Origin: Bacillus solitudinis
Lineage (GTDB): Bacteria > Bacillota > Bacilli > Bacillales > Bacillaceae_D
Direction: 5' to 3'
Assembly: GCF_002797395.1 (NCBI RefSeq)
Contig: NZ_KZ454943.1
Coordinates: 2,060,114-2,120,113, forward strand
Length of the DNA: 60,000 nucleotides
Below the pieces are notes generated by a model. It was not told the DNA's origin and did no database searches. It worked only from the letters and a program-made list of their open reading frames with translations. Made by a program: the position numbers and the translations under genes. Shown piece after piece: positions 30,987-40,251 of the stretch. How positions within the stretch are numbered: the stretch's first letter is position 1; each line of letters opens with the position of its first letter.

Positions 30987-32591
30987 TTGGAGCAAGACAA
31001 AGGCAATAAGTTAGACGTGTGGAAAGGTGCCGTATTGCTATCAATGGCTGCTTTATTGGCAAAAGTATTAAGTGCAGGTTACCGTATACCTTATCAAAAT
31101 ATAGCTGGAGACCTTGGATATTACGTATATCAACAGATTTATCCTTTCTATGGATTCGTGATGATATTGGCGATGTATGGGTTTCCAGTTATTATTTCGA
31201 AATATATAGCAGAAGCTCAAGTGAATCAAAATGAAGATATATCAAAATTTCTTTTCGCTTTATCGTTTTATGGTTTGGTTATCTTTTCATTTATTTCAAC
31301 CATACTTCTTTTTATAGGGGCCCCTTTGTTATCAGAAGTGATAGGAGACCCATTACTCTCCACTCCTCTACGAGCGGTTAGTTTGTCGTTTTTACTGCTT
31401 CCTTTTTTAAGTAGTACGAGAGGCTTTTATCAAGGACATGGCAACATGAAACCAACGGCCATTTCTCATCTAATTGAACAATTTGTTCGAGTATGTGCAA
31501 TTTTGTTTCTCGCTTCCTGTTTCATTGAGAGTGGTGCAGGGGTTTATGGAGCAGGACTAGGAGCAGCATATGGTTCTTTACTTGGAGGCTTCGTCTCTAT
31601 TTGCATTTTATTTTTTTTCTTTAGAAATGTAGAAAATCGTTGGGAATGGTTCCAACTGAAAGGGGGATCATTTTTACTCATATTGAAAAAAAGCTATCAT
31701 GTTTTCAAGGAAAGCCTGTATATCTGCTTAAGCGCACTTGTGTTCATTCTGTTTCAATTTGTTGATGTTTTTTCAGTTATTCGACTTCTTGGTTGGTATG
31801 GCCTTGAGCCGCAGATGGCATATCAGGCAAAAGGAATTTACGATCGAGGGCAGCCGCTACTGCAATTGGGTATGGTCGTTACAACAGCTTTTTCATTGAC
31901 GTTAGTTCCACTTATCGCAAGAGCCACGGCAAATAAAGAAAAAGCTTTGGCAAATCGTTATCATGACCTTGCGTTGAGATTGACATGGCTCATTGGTGGA
32001 TCTGCGACAATTGGCTTATTAGTTATTATTGAACCAACAAACAGCATGCTCTTTACAGATAGGGAAGGATCAGATGTTTTACAAGTTTTAATGTTGGCTA
32101 TTATTGTTAGTACACTGTATGTTACCTTATCAGCCATTTTACAAGGGTATGGGTATGTCCATCTTCCTGTCATTACGATCGGAATAGGGCTTCTGATAAA
32201 AACATTAGGGAACCTCCTGCTTATTCCTCTATTTGGTACAATGGGTGCTGCTCTAGCAACGGTCTTTTCATTTATTATCATCGTTTTTATTCAACTTATC
32301 ATGTTAAAACGAATAACTGGTATCCTTTTATTAAAACCGCAAGCATACCAGGGAGTATGGATAACGCTAGGCTGTTTATTTAGCACAACCTGGCTATGGC
32401 GGACGTCTCTTGAATATTTTTTCATTGATTATCCAACAAGGAGTACGGATAGTATATTAGCTTTATCTACCGTTGTTATTGGAGGTTTGACCGTGTTTCT
32501 ATGCTTACTGCGTTTTAACGTTCTCGATGAATCAGAGTGGGCTACGATTCCTAAATTATCTCGGCTTCGTGGTCTTATCAAAAGAAAGTAA
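30987..32591 (+). CDS. yabM: MATE/MOP-type polysaccharide flippase (YabM, SpoVB family)
   Basis: Multi-pass membrane protein of the oligosaccharide-lipid flippase superfamily, 534 residues with about 14 predicted membrane helices. Relatives include SpoVB and the lipid II flippase MurJ. Its N-terminus, KGAVLLSMAALLAKVLSAGYRIPYQNIAGD, carries the family amphipathic start. It starts at TTG after AAGGGGGAAAG. yabN follows after 12 bp, so it leads an operon of yabM-yabN-rqcP. The lipid-linked substrate is unknown. Confidence 0.9.
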   Translation: MEQDKGNKLDVWKGAVLLSMAALLAKVLSAGYRIPYQNIAGDLGYYVYQQIYPFYGFVMILAMYGFPVIISKYIAEAQVNQNEDISKFLFALSFYGLVIFSFISTILLFIGAPLLSEVIGDPLLSTPLRAVSLSFLLLPFLSSTRGFYQGHGNMKPTAISHLIEQFVRVCAILFLASCFIESGAGVYGAGLGAAYGSLLGGFVSICILFFFFRNVENRWEWFQLKGGSFLLILKKSYHVFKESLYICLSALVFILFQFVDVFSVIRLLGWYGLEPQMAYQAKGIYDRGQPLLQLGMVVTTAFSLTLVPLIARATANKEKALANRYHDLALRLTWLIGGSATIGLLVIIEPTNSMLFTDREGSDVLQVLMLAIIVSTLYVTLSAILQGYGYVHLPVITIGIGLLIKTLGNLLLIPLFGTMGAALATVFSFIIIVFIQLIMLKRITGILLLKPQAYQGVWITLGCLFSTTWLWRTSLEYFFIDYPTRSTDSILALSTVVIGGLTVFLCLLRFNVLDESEWATIPKLSRLRGLIKRK

Positions 32592-32603
32592 GGTGTGTGT
32601 ATA

Positions 32604-34064
32604 ATGAATACCATTTACATAGTAGGGTTAGGGGCAGGAGATTTACAGCAAATGTCCTTAGGTTTATACCGACATATTCAAAAGGAAAAACATCTTTATG
32701 TTCGAACTGGCGACCACCCCGCCCTTCATGAACTAGAAAGTGAGGGTATCACGTTTCATACGTTTGATGATATCTATACACAATACGATCAGTTTGAAGA
32801 TGTATATATCGAAATTGTTAATCAACTTTTGGGAGAGGCCAAACACCAGTCATTAACCTATGCTGTTCCTGGACATCCATTTGTTGCTGAACGGACCATT
32901 CAATTATTAATCGAACAAGCACCTGGGCAAAATATTGAACTATCCTTCCTCGGGGGGCAAAGTTTTCTAGATTCGATGTATACAGCTCTTAAAATTGACC
33001 CCATTGAAGGCTGTCAAATTGTCGATGGAACAGCACTCAAAAGAGATGAACTCGAGTTACGCCATCATCAAATTATTGTTCAAGTCTATGATGCGATGAT
33101 TGCCTCCGAGGTAAAGCTTACATTAATGGAACGACTCCCCGATGACTATGAAGTTGTTGTTGCAACAGCTGTAGGGTCAAAAAGAGAAGAAATCATTCGA
33201 ATTCCCTTATATGAGTTAGACCGTGTGACGTCATTAAACAACCTAACCGCTGTTTATGTTCCGCCTGTAAAAGAAGAGTCTCTCCTTTATGAAGAATTTG
33301 ATACATTACGTGATGTGATTGCTACTTTACGAGGTCCCGATGGCTGTCCATGGGATCAGAAGCAAACACATCAATCATTAAAGAAATACTTAATTGAAGA
33401 AACCTATGAGGTACTTGAAGCAATTGATGAAGAGGATGATGAGCATCTTATCGAAGAGCTAGGAGATGTGCTCCTACAAGTAATGCTGCATGCACAAATC
33501 GGAGAAGATGAAGGGTTGTTCTCGGTTCAGGATGTGATTCGGACAGTAACAGAGAAAATGATCCGTCGTCATCCTCATGTATTTGCAAATGCAAAGGTAA
33601 AGGATGCAGAAGAGGTTGTTACAAATTGGGATGAAATTAAGCGTTTAGAAAAAGGAGGAAAGCCGGGAGAGTCACAGCTTGATTCGATTCCAAAAGGACT
33701 TCCTGCGTTAATGGCGGCTTATGATATCCAAAAGAAAGCCGCGAAAGTTGGCTTTGATTGGGATGAAGATGCACCGATGTGGATGAAGCTGCAAGAAGAG
33801 CTTGGTGAATTTATGTTGGAGGTTAAGAAGAAAGACCAATATAATATGCATAAGGAGCTTGGGGACGTTTTGTTTGTCATTGTTAATCTAGCTCGCTATT
33901 ATTGTCTTGATCCCGAAGAAGCGCTACGGATGACTAATACTAAGTTTACAAACCGTTTTCAAAAAATTGAAGGGGATGTCCGGGCAGAAGGTAGAGAAAT
34001 GAGCGAATTAACGTTAGCGGAGTTAGATGAGAAATGGGAGCAAAGTAAGTCCATTTACAAATAA
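32604..34064 (+). CDS. yabN: Fused tetrapyrrole-methylase-like / MazG pyrophosphohydrolase (YabN)
   Basis: The 486-residue fusion has an N-terminal TP-methylase-like domain (about 1-220, TIYIVGLGAGDLQQMS) and two MazG nucleotide pyrophosphohydrolase domains. The first MazG domain starts near residue 238 with LRGPDGCPWDQKQTHQSL and has the EELGDVLLQV metal motif. The second lies near 390-470 (LQEELGEFMLEV, KELGDVLFVIV). It probably cleans noncanonical nucleoside triphosphates. ATG 32604 is preferred to the upstream GTG by its AAGGTG site. Confidence 0.93.
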   Translation: MNTIYIVGLGAGDLQQMSLGLYRHIQKEKHLYVRTGDHPALHELESEGITFHTFDDIYTQYDQFEDVYIEIVNQLLGEAKHQSLTYAVPGHPFVAERTIQLLIEQAPGQNIELSFLGGQSFLDSMYTALKIDPIEGCQIVDGTALKRDELELRHHQIIVQVYDAMIASEVKLTLMERLPDDYEVVVATAVGSKREEIIRIPLYELDRVTSLNNLTAVYVPPVKEESLLYEEFDTLRDVIATLRGPDGCPWDQKQTHQSLKKYLIEETYEVLEAIDEEDDEHLIEELGDVLLQVMLHAQIGEDEGLFSVQDVIRTVTEKMIRRHPHVFANAKVKDAEEVVTNWDEIKRLEKGGKPGESQLDSIPKGLPALMAAYDIQKKAAKVGFDWDEDAPMWMKLQEELGEFMLEVKKKDQYNMHKELGDVLFVIVNLARYYCLDPEEALRMTNTKFTNRFQKIEGDVRAEGREMSELTLAELDEKWEQSKSIYK

Positions 34065-34076
34065 GGGGGATGAATG

Positions 34077-34340
34077 ATGCGTTTAGATAAGTTTTTAAAG
34101 GTCTCAAGACTAATTAAGCGACGAACATTGGCTAAGGAAGTGTGTGACCAAGGGAGAATTAAAATTAACGGACAAACCGCAAAAGCAGGTTCAAACGTGA
34201 AGCCGGGCGATGACTTAGTTGTTCGCTTTGGTCAAAAGCTCGTTACAGTGAAAATAAATGAAGTGAAGGAAATGAGTCGAAAAGAAGAGGCGGCAATGAT
34301 GTATACGATTGTCAAAGAAGAACGATTGAACGAAGAATGA
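34077..34340 (+). CDS. rqcP: RqcP, S4-domain ribosome quality-control factor
   Basis: Binds stalled 50S subunits and works with RqcH to add C-terminal alanine tails to incomplete proteins. The 87-residue S4 protein has RLDKFLKVSRLIKRRTLAKEV and GRIKINGQTAKAGSNVKPGD. Two adjacent ATGs occur at 34074 and 34077; the second matches the family start. It is the last gene before a terminator. Confidence 0.95.
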   Translation: MRLDKFLKVSRLIKRRTLAKEVCDQGRIKINGQTAKAGSNVKPGDDLVVRFGQKLVTVKINEVKEMSRKEEAAMMYTIVKEERLNEE

Positions 34341-34364
34341 ACCATAGATGATGCTACATTTATA

Positions 34365-34404
34365 AGAGGGTCTTCTTAAATGAATTTAAGGATACCCTCT
34401 TTCT
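34365..34404 (+). terminator. Terminator after rqcP
   Basis: AGAGGGT (34365-34371) and ACCCTCT (34394-34400) enclose further TTAAA/TTTAA pairing, followed by a T-rich tract. The rest of the gap to yabP (to 34566) shows no convincing gene; a mother-cell sporulation promoter is expected there. Confidence 0.8.
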
Positions 34405-34566
34405 TTATAAAAATTTAATTCAAATCAACAAATTACTGCCGATGCCTAGCGCCAAACATATAGAATGGCAGATAATAGAGGATAACGTTCGTATCCTAAA
34501 GGGCTTGTTCTATTTCATGGCTCCGATTCATAAACTAAAAACAAAGCACATGAGGAGGAATAAGCC

Positions 34567-34872
34567 ATGGATTATGAATATGGGACGCCAATGGGACGTG
34601 AACGAAAGTCAAATGATCATGATGTCACGTTAAAAGGAAGAAAGTTATTAGACATTACAGGAGTCAAGCAAGTAGAGAGTTTCGATAATGAGGAATTTTT
34701 ACTTGAAACTGTAATGGGCTTTCTCTCAATCCGAGGACAAAATCTGCACATGAAGAACCTAAATGTTGAACAGGGGCTTGTCTCCATAGAGGGAAAAATC
34801 TATGATTTTGTGTATCTTGACCAAAACCAACAGGATAAATCTAAAGGATTTTTTGGGAAGTTATTCAAGTGA
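34567..34872 (+). CDS. yabP: Sporulation protein YabP
   Basis: Sporulation protein of the YabP/YqfC family, needed in B. subtilis for cortex formation. The 101 residues have the domain HDVTLKGRKLLDITGVKQVESFDNEEFLLET and LSIRGQNLHMKNLNVEQGLVSIEGKI. GAGGAGG precedes the ATG. The stop overlaps the start of yabQ by 4 bases, so the two are coupled. Confidence 0.93.
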   Translation: MDYEYGTPMGRERKSNDHDVTLKGRKLLDITGVKQVESFDNEEFLLETVMGFLSIRGQNLHMKNLNVEQGLVSIEGKIYDFVYLDQNQQDKSKGFFGKLFK

Positions 34873-35450
34873 GTTTGACTGTTCAACTATATACAATGCT
34901 ATCAATGGCTGCAATGGGTCTGTGGATCGGAGCAGCCATTGATACATATAGTCGTTTTTCCCCTAAAAAAAAATCGTTTAACTGGTTCGTCGCCCTGAAC
35001 GATGTGTTATTTTGGCTTATCCAAGGGCTAATTGTTTTTTATGTCCTCCTGCAAACAAATAATGGAGAAATCCGGTTTTATATATTTTTAGCGATTTTGT
35101 GTGGTTACGCTGCGTATCAAGCACTGTTTAAAAGCTTTTTTCAATTAATTTTAGAACGAATTATTCAATTCGCAGTCGGTTTTTACCGATTTTTAAAAAG
35201 GCTATTTTTTATTTTTATTTTCAACCCTATAAAGTACGTATTGCAACTCCTTTATTCCTTATGTATTATGATAGTATCGGCTATCTTGACGGTAGGATTA
35301 TGGTTGTTCCGGCTTTTTTGGAGACCGATTAAATGGATGCTACTCTTTATCTATAGACTAACAAGACTAAACAAGGCTGTTGAAAAGGGCTTTCCTTTTT
35401 TTCGTAAAATAAAAGGGTTTCTCGGTCGAGTGAGGAAAAAGAAGGAGTAA
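34869..35450 (+). CDS. yabQ: Spore cortex biosynthesis membrane protein YabQ
   Basis: Membrane protein required for spore cortex synthesis, 193 residues. Four to five hydrophobic segments are visible: about 5-25, 38-60, 65-85 and 115-160. A basic C-terminal tail follows. GTG 34869 overlaps the yabP stop (GTGA), a common arrangement for this pair. Confidence 0.9.
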   Translation: MSLTVQLYTMLSMAAMGLWIGAAIDTYSRFSPKKKSFNWFVALNDVLFWLIQGLIVFYVLLQTNNGEIRFYIFLAILCGYAAYQALFKSFFQLILERIIQFAVGFYRFLKRLFFIFIFNPIKYVLQLLYSLCIMIVSAILTVGLWLFRLFWRPIKWMLLFIYRLTRLNKAVEKGFPFFRKIKGFLGRVRKKKE

Positions 35451-35464
35451 GGGGTGATAAATCG

Positions 35465-35833
35465 GTGGTCACAAAACGTTCTTCAATGGTTCGAGAAATG
35501 GATACGGCTTATATCCAACAAAAAGAGCAAGAGTTTGAGCAGCAATCGAAGAAAAGACGTGGATTAATTCGGCGACTAAGCGTTCTAGGGATTATAGCTT
35601 CATGCTTAGTTTGTTTGGCTTTTGTGACAATTTACGCCCAAGCAAATACGATTGAAGATAAAGAAATGGAAAAACTAGCGTTAGAAAAGCAGTTAGTACA
35701 TTTACAAGCGGAAGAGAAGAAGCTTGAGCAAGACATTGATAACTATAATGATCTCGATTATATAGCAGAGATTGCTAGAAGAGATTATTATTTATCTAAG
35801 CCAGGCGAAACACTTTTTAAATTACCAGAATAA
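35465..35833 (+). CDS. divIC: Cell-division protein DivIC
   Basis: Septum protein that complexes with FtsL and DivIB. The 122 residues consist of a basic cytoplasmic N-terminus, one membrane helix (about 40-61, VLGIIASCLVCLAFVTIYAQ) and an outside coiled coil (about 62-105). The ending YIAEIARRDYYLSKPGE is characteristic of the family. The GTG start has GGGGTGAT upstream; an in-frame ATG at 35486 is possible. Confidence 0.92.
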   Translation: MVTKRSSMVREMDTAYIQQKEQEFEQQSKKRRGLIRRLSVLGIIASCLVCLAFVTIYAQANTIEDKEMEKLALEKQLVHLQAEEKKLEQDIDNYNDLDYIAEIARRDYYLSKPGETLFKLPE

Positions 35834-35841
35834 TCATCAGA

Positions 35842-35871
35842 TTGACACCATTTTTTTTGTTCGGGTATAAT
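35842..35871 (+). promoter_or_regulatory. Sigma-A promoter of the S1-domain gene
   Basis: TTGACA (35842-35847) and TATAAT (35866-35871), both perfect, 18 bp apart. Confidence 0.82.
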
Positions 35872-35920
35872 ATATCAAAATGAACATTTTACAGATTTCT
35901 TAAGGAGGATCTATTTTTTC

Positions 35921-36400
35921 ATGTCAATCGAAGCAGGCAGCAAGTTACAGGGTAAGGTTACAGGGATCACGAATTTTGGAGCATTTGTGGAGCTGCCAGG
36001 TGGTTCTACAGGCCTTGTCCACATCAGCGAAGTCGCTGATAATTATGTTAAAGATATTAACGATTTTCTAAAAGTTGGAGACGAGGTTCTAGTTAAAGTA
36101 GTGAACGTAGAAAAAGACGGAAAAATTGGCTTGTCTATCCGTAAAGCGGTGGATCGTCCAGCCCGTCCTGAGGGTTCAACTCGTCCAGAACGACCAGCTC
36201 GTCCTAGTAGCCATCAATCTCAACGTCCCTCACGTCCACAAGGTGGAAATCGTGGGCCACGCGGAGGCATGAACCAACGCACTGTTGTAACATTTGAAGA
36301 CAAGGTCAGTCGTTTTTTAAAGGACAGTGAAGAACGTTTAACGACGATAAAACGTCAAACAGAGTCTAAGCGTGGTGGTCGTGGCGCGCGTCGAGGGTAG
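35921..36400 (+). CDS. yabR: S1-domain RNA-binding protein YabR
   Basis: Ribosome-associated S1 RNA-binding protein, 159 residues. The S1 domain occupies 1-75 (GSKLQGKVTGITNFGAFVELP, GLVHISEVAD, IGLSIRKA). A low-complexity Arg/Pro/Gly tail of RPARPEG-like repeats follows, then a basic C-terminus. The tail is probably disordered. AAGGAGGAT precedes the ATG. Confidence 0.92.
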   Translation: MSIEAGSKLQGKVTGITNFGAFVELPGGSTGLVHISEVADNYVKDINDFLKVGDEVLVKVVNVEKDGKIGLSIRKAVDRPARPEGSTRPERPARPSSHQSQRPSRPQGGNRGPRGGMNQRTVVTFEDKVSRFLKDSEERLTTIKRQTESKRGGRGARRG

Positions 36401-36430
36401 CTTGTTGCTCGCTTATCGAATATAAAGAAA

Positions 36431-36457
36431 AAGCTGTTGAGGATGTCTCAACAGCTT
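36431..36457 (+). terminator. Probable terminator after yabR
   Basis: An 11-bp perfect stem AAGCTGTTGAG/CTCAACAGCTT with a 5-base loop; the T tract after it is short. Confidence 0.7.
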
Positions 36458-36526
36458 CTTGTATGATAGAACTCTTTTTTTGCTTAACGATCTTTTAAAT
36501 AAAATTAATTTTGTTTTTAAATACAC

Positions 36527-36555
36527 TTGACTATTTAATCTAAAGATTGTATATT
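36527..36555 (+). promoter_or_regulatory. Promoter of tRNA-Met
   Basis: TTGACT (36527-36532), 17 bp, TATATT (36550-36555), 26 bp before the tRNA. Confidence 0.75.
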
Positions 36556-36581
36556 AATACTTGTCGCAATTAGTGACATAT

Positions 36582-36658
36582 GGCGGTGTAGCTCAGCTGG
36601 CTAGAGCGTACGGTTCATACCCGTGAGGTCGTGGGTTCGACTCCCTCCGCCGCTACCA
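36582..36658 (+). tRNA. tRNA-Met (CAU), elongator type
   Basis: A complete 77-base cloverleaf with the 3' CCA encoded. The acceptor stem GGCGGTG pairs with CGCCGCT. The anticodon loop TTCATAC gives CAU, and the T loop has GGGTTCGACTCCC. It lacks the C1-A72 mismatch and triple-GC anticodon stem of an initiator, so it is read as elongator tRNA-Met. It has its own promoter and terminator. Confidence 0.95.
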
Positions 36659-36671
36659 TATACATAATCTC

Positions 36672-36702
36672 AAACCTACATTCTATGAATGTAGGTTTTT
36701 TT
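36672..36702 (+). terminator. Terminator after tRNA-Met
   Basis: A 12-bp perfect stem AAACCTACATTC/GAATGTAGGTTT with a TAT loop, then T residues to 36702. From here to the spoIIE promoter I see no gene. Confidence 0.95.
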
Positions 36703-36847
36703 AGATCCTATACGACCTTTCTTTTACAAAGACAAACTTTTAATCCTCATGTTTCCTCACCATACCTAAGAATCCTTCACTAAATCCCTTCAACTCTTTG
36801 ATTATTTTGCGATCACATGTGTATTGGTTTCTATTTATCCCGAAAGA

Positions 36848-36914
36848 AGTCGAACGTTTTCTTTATTCGACGTGGTAATTTTGACAAAAAATGTGAGCTT
36901 CTTCTGTCTATAAT
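36848..36914 (+). promoter_or_regulatory. Spo0A-activated promoter of spoIIE
   Basis: TTGACA (36881-36886) and TATAAT (36909-36914) are perfect but 22 bp apart, too far for unaided sigma-A use. Two 0A-box-like sites lie upstream: AGTCGAA (36848-36854) and TTCGACG (36866-36872), each 6 of 7 to TGTCGAA or its complement. Long spacing with upstream 0A boxes is the known design of spoIIE and spoIIG promoters. Confidence 0.85.
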
Positions 36915-36947
36915 GAAACCACGATTAAAAATGGGTGGTGGAGAAAG

Positions 36948-39422
36948 ATGATACGAAAGGAAACGAAGGCTTGGACAGGAATGGAACGAATGGCGTTTAG
37001 CGTTGAATTGGTACTCGATAAAACGAAGGGATTGTTTCATAAGGCGTTTTACCAATGGGGTTTATTAGTTGCTGTTATTGGTTTTTTATTAGGACGAGCT
37101 ATGATTCTTTCAGAGTTAACACCATTTGTGTTGCCATTTCTAGCTGCCATTTATATGGTTAAGCGAGAGAGGGCGGGTTTGGCTGCATTGTCGCTTTTAG
37201 CAGGTGCACTGACAAGCTATCATGGAGAGTTTCTTTTTGTGGTCGGGGCCATTTTTATATATGTGCTAATGCAAAAAGTCGTAAGTCGGTTTATCAATGA
37301 CACGACGAAGGCACTTCCTTATACAGTTTTTTCGGCAAGTGTTGTAACCAGGTTGCTCCTCGTTTTTTTAACAGAGCAAACGATTTCAAATTACTCATTG
37401 ATGATGGCGACAGTTGAAGCAGGACTAAGTTTTATTTTAACAATGATTTTCCTTCAGAGTGTTCCCCTTCTAACGTCAAAAAAGTTACAACAACCTTTGA
37501 AAAATGAAGAAATTGTCTGCCTTATTATTTTACTAGCCTCTGTAATGACAGGAACAGTTGGCTGGGTGATGTATGAGATGACGGTTGAGCACGTACTAGC
37601 TAGATATTTAGTTCTGCTGTTTGCATTCGTAGGAGGGGCAGCAATTGGTTCTACGGTTGGCGTAGTGACTGGTCTGATACTGAGCTTAGCCACAGTTGCG
37701 AGTCTCTACCAAATGAGTTTATTAGCCTTTGCAGGATTACTAGGTGGCTTACTAAAGGAAGGAAAGAAAGTAGGCGTGGGGCTTGGTTTGCTCATTGGTA
37801 CGTTGCTTATAGGAATGTATGGTGAAGGAGGGGCAAATGTTACTATTACCTTACTTGAGTCTTTAGTGGCGATTGCGATATTCTTCGCAACACCTAAGGA
37901 TTTAGTTAGTAAACTTGCCCGCTTTATCCCAGGAACGGTAGAGTACTCTAAGGAACAGCAACAATATTTGCGGAAAATAAGAGATGTTACCGCTGGTAGG
38001 GTTGAACAATTTTCAACACTATTTCAAACGTTATCCAATAGCTTTCAAGCTCCTTCGCAAACAACAGAAGTCTTGGATGAGGAGCAGGAGATAGACTATT
38101 TTCTTAGCAATGTCACGGAGAAGACATGCCAATCATGTTTTAAGAAGGAACGGTGTTGGGTGGAGAACTTTAATAAAACGTATGATTCGATGCAGAGAAT
38201 TATGACTGAAACAGAAAAACTAGGTGAAATAAGAGATCAGGCTTTGCTATCAGAATGGAAGAAGCATTGCATAAAGTCTGAGAGGGTTATTCAATCAATC
38301 CAACATGAACACGGTCAATATCAGGCAAATCAGAAACTTAAACGACAAGTTCTTGAGAGCAGAAGGCTTGTTGCAGATCAGCTATTAGGTGTTTCCCGAG
38401 TGATGGGGGATTTTGCAAAGGAAATTCAAAAGGAGAAGGAGGCGCACCACTATCAAGAGGAACAAATGCTTGACGCACTGAGAGAGGTCGGTCTTGAAAT
38501 CGGACATGTCGATATTTACAGTTTAGAAAAAGGGAATATTGAGGTCGAGATGAGCTTGTCTGCGGATCATGGAAATGGACAATGTGAAAAGATTATTGCG
38601 CCAATTTTATCGGACATTTTACGAGAAACCGTTATTGTCAAACGTGAGGAAATGGCATTTTACCCAAATGGATTTAGTCATGTCTCTTTTTGTTCGGCTA
38701 AGAAGTTTGTGATTGAAACAGGTGTTGCCAACGTAGCAAAGGGTGGTGCTTGGTTATCGGGTGATAGTTATTCAATGATTGAACTAGGGGCTGGAAAGTA
38801 TGCGATAGCTATTAGTGATGGTATGGGAAATGGTGAACGGGCACATTTGGAGAGTAATGAAACCTTACAATTATTACAGAAGGTGCTTCAGTCCGGAATT
38901 GAAGAAACAGTGGCGATAAAGTCAGTAAATTCTGTTCTTTCATTACGATCGACGGATGAAATTTTTTCAACACTTGATCTAGCGATGATTGACTTACAGG
39001 ATGGAACCGCTAGATTTTTAAAGATAGGTTCAATTCCAAGCTTCATTAAACGAGGTGATAAGATTATAAAAATAGAGGCAGGCAATCTACCAATGGGAAT
39101 TATCCAAGAATTTGATGTCGATGTCGTAAGTGAACAATTAAAGCCTGGTGATTTACTCATTATGATGAGTGATGGAATATTCGATGCCCCAAAGCATGTG
39201 GAGAATAAAGATATGTGGATGAAACGATTAATTAGTGAGTTAGATACAGAGGATCCACAAGAAATAGCTGATATGATGCTAGAAAAAGTTATTCGTTCGG
39301 ACCGAGGAAATATTAATGATGATATGACGGTCATTGTGGCTCAAGTAAAACAAAACACACCGAAATGGGCTGCTATCCCTTTATATAAGTCTCCGAATAT
39401 TTTGAAAAAGAGGGCGCAATAA
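36948..39422 (+). CDS. spoIIE: Stage II sporulation serine phosphatase SpoIIE
   Basis: Membrane phosphatase that dephosphorylates SpoIIAA and so activates sigma F in the forespore; it also acts at the polar septum with FtsZ. The 824-residue protein has about ten membrane helices (about 35-320), a central regulatory region with a CQSCFKKERCW cysteine cluster near 391, and a PP2C domain (about 590-805). The PP2C domain has SDGMGNG, MSDGIFDAP and DDMTVIV metal motifs. Transcribed from the Spo0A-type promoter just upstream. Confidence 0.97.
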   Translation: MIRKETKAWTGMERMAFSVELVLDKTKGLFHKAFYQWGLLVAVIGFLLGRAMILSELTPFVLPFLAAIYMVKRERAGLAALSLLAGALTSYHGEFLFVVGAIFIYVLMQKVVSRFINDTTKALPYTVFSASVVTRLLLVFLTEQTISNYSLMMATVEAGLSFILTMIFLQSVPLLTSKKLQQPLKNEEIVCLIILLASVMTGTVGWVMYEMTVEHVLARYLVLLFAFVGGAAIGSTVGVVTGLILSLATVASLYQMSLLAFAGLLGGLLKEGKKVGVGLGLLIGTLLIGMYGEGGANVTITLLESLVAIAIFFATPKDLVSKLARFIPGTVEYSKEQQQYLRKIRDVTAGRVEQFSTLFQTLSNSFQAPSQTTEVLDEEQEIDYFLSNVTEKTCQSCFKKERCWVENFNKTYDSMQRIMTETEKLGEIRDQALLSEWKKHCIKSERVIQSIQHEHGQYQANQKLKRQVLESRRLVADQLLGVSRVMGDFAKEIQKEKEAHHYQEEQMLDALREVGLEIGHVDIYSLEKGNIEVEMSLSADHGNGQCEKIIAPILSDILRETVIVKREEMAFYPNGFSHVSFCSAKKFVIETGVANVAKGGAWLSGDSYSMIELGAGKYAIAISDGMGNGERAHLESNETLQLLQKVLQSGIEETVAIKSVNSVLSLRSTDEIFSTLDLAMIDLQDGTARFLKIGSIPSFIKRGDKIIKIEAGNLPMGIIQEFDVDVVSEQLKPGDLLIMMSDGIFDAPKHVENKDMWMKRLISELDTEDPQEIADMMLEKVIRSDRGNINDDMTVIVAQVKQNTPKWAAIPLYKSPNILKKRAQ

Positions 39423-39507
39423 TAGAAAAATAGAAATCGTAAAAAGTATAAAACCCTACCAAGTGGTTAATAATGGTAACATTCGGACTTTTTGGAGGGG
39501 ATGAATT

Positions 39508-40251
39508 ATGGCTACTAAGGGTACTTTAAAGCAAATTTTATTATTAACGGATGGTCACTCAAATCAAGGTGAGGATCCTGTTGCCATTGCTTCGCTTGCA
39601 ATGGAACAGGGTATTACAGTCAACGTTATTGGGGTCGTAGATGGAAACCATTTAAATGAACAAGGTATAGAAGAAATAGAGGCGATTGCAATGGCTGGAG
39701 GGGGAGTAAGTCAAATTGTTTATGCAAAGCAGCTTGCAAAGACAGTTCAAATGGTCACAAGAAAGGCCATGACTCAAACCCTTCATGGAGTAGTGAACAA
39801 GGAGCTTCAACAAATTCTCGGTAAAGCGCATGAGATGGAAGACTTATCTCCTGAAAAGCGCGGTGAAGTGATGGAGGTCGTAGATGAACTAGGGGAAACG
39901 ATACATCTTGATGTGCTTATCCTTGTTGATACAAGTGCGAGTATGACAAATAAGTTACCTATGGTTCAAGATGCGTTAACAGATTTATCAATTAGTCTTA
40001 CATCGAGAATGGGGGAAAATCGATTTTCTCTTTATTCATTTCCTGGGAAACGAAAAGAAATTGATCGTTTGCTTGATTGGACGCCACAATTAAATTCATT
40101 AACAGGGATTTTTCATAAGCTTTCTTCAGGAGGAATTACACCAACAGGCCCTGCACTTCAAGCAGCCTTGCAGAAGTTTGCAAAATCAAGTTCAAGAAGG
40201 AGTTTGATGGCTGGTGATGAAGAACAACTCTACGAAGAATCCGGCTTATAA
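39508..40251 (+). CDS. yabS: VWA-domain protein YabS
   Basis: Von Willebrand factor A-type protein, 247 residues, of unknown function; the B. subtilis gene is expressed during sporulation. A first LLTDGHSNQGEDP segment near the N-terminus and a MIDAS-like VDTSASMT motif near residue 137 are visible. TPTGPALQAAL follows. TTTGGAGGGG precedes the ATG. Its 3' end overlaps the kinase gene yabT by about 35 bases in another frame, suggesting joint expression. Confidence 0.88.
   Translation: MATKGTLKQILLLTDGHSNQGEDPVAIASLAMEQGITVNVIGVVDGNHLNEQGIEEIEAIAMAGGGVSQIVYAKQLAKTVQMVTRKAMTQTLHGVVNKELQQILGKAHEMEDLSPEKRGEVMEVVDELGETIHLDVLILVDTSASMTNKLPMVQDALTDLSISLTSRMGENRFSLYSFPGKRKEIDRLLDWTPQLNSLTGIFHKLSSGGITPTGPALQAALQKFAKSSSRRSLMAGDEEQLYEESGL

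Noticed and set aside
34442-34633. 63-residue plus-strand frame before yabP
   Set aside because: Overlaps the yabP ribosome site and start in another frame, with no family features.
36582-36702. tRNA-Met as an integration site of a mobile element
   Set aside because: No integrase, no second attachment-like repeat of the tRNA 3' end, and the flanking gene order is conserved.
38888-39334. Minus-strand 148-residue frame inside spoIIE
   Set aside because: A shadow of the PP2C domain coding strand; no start signals.
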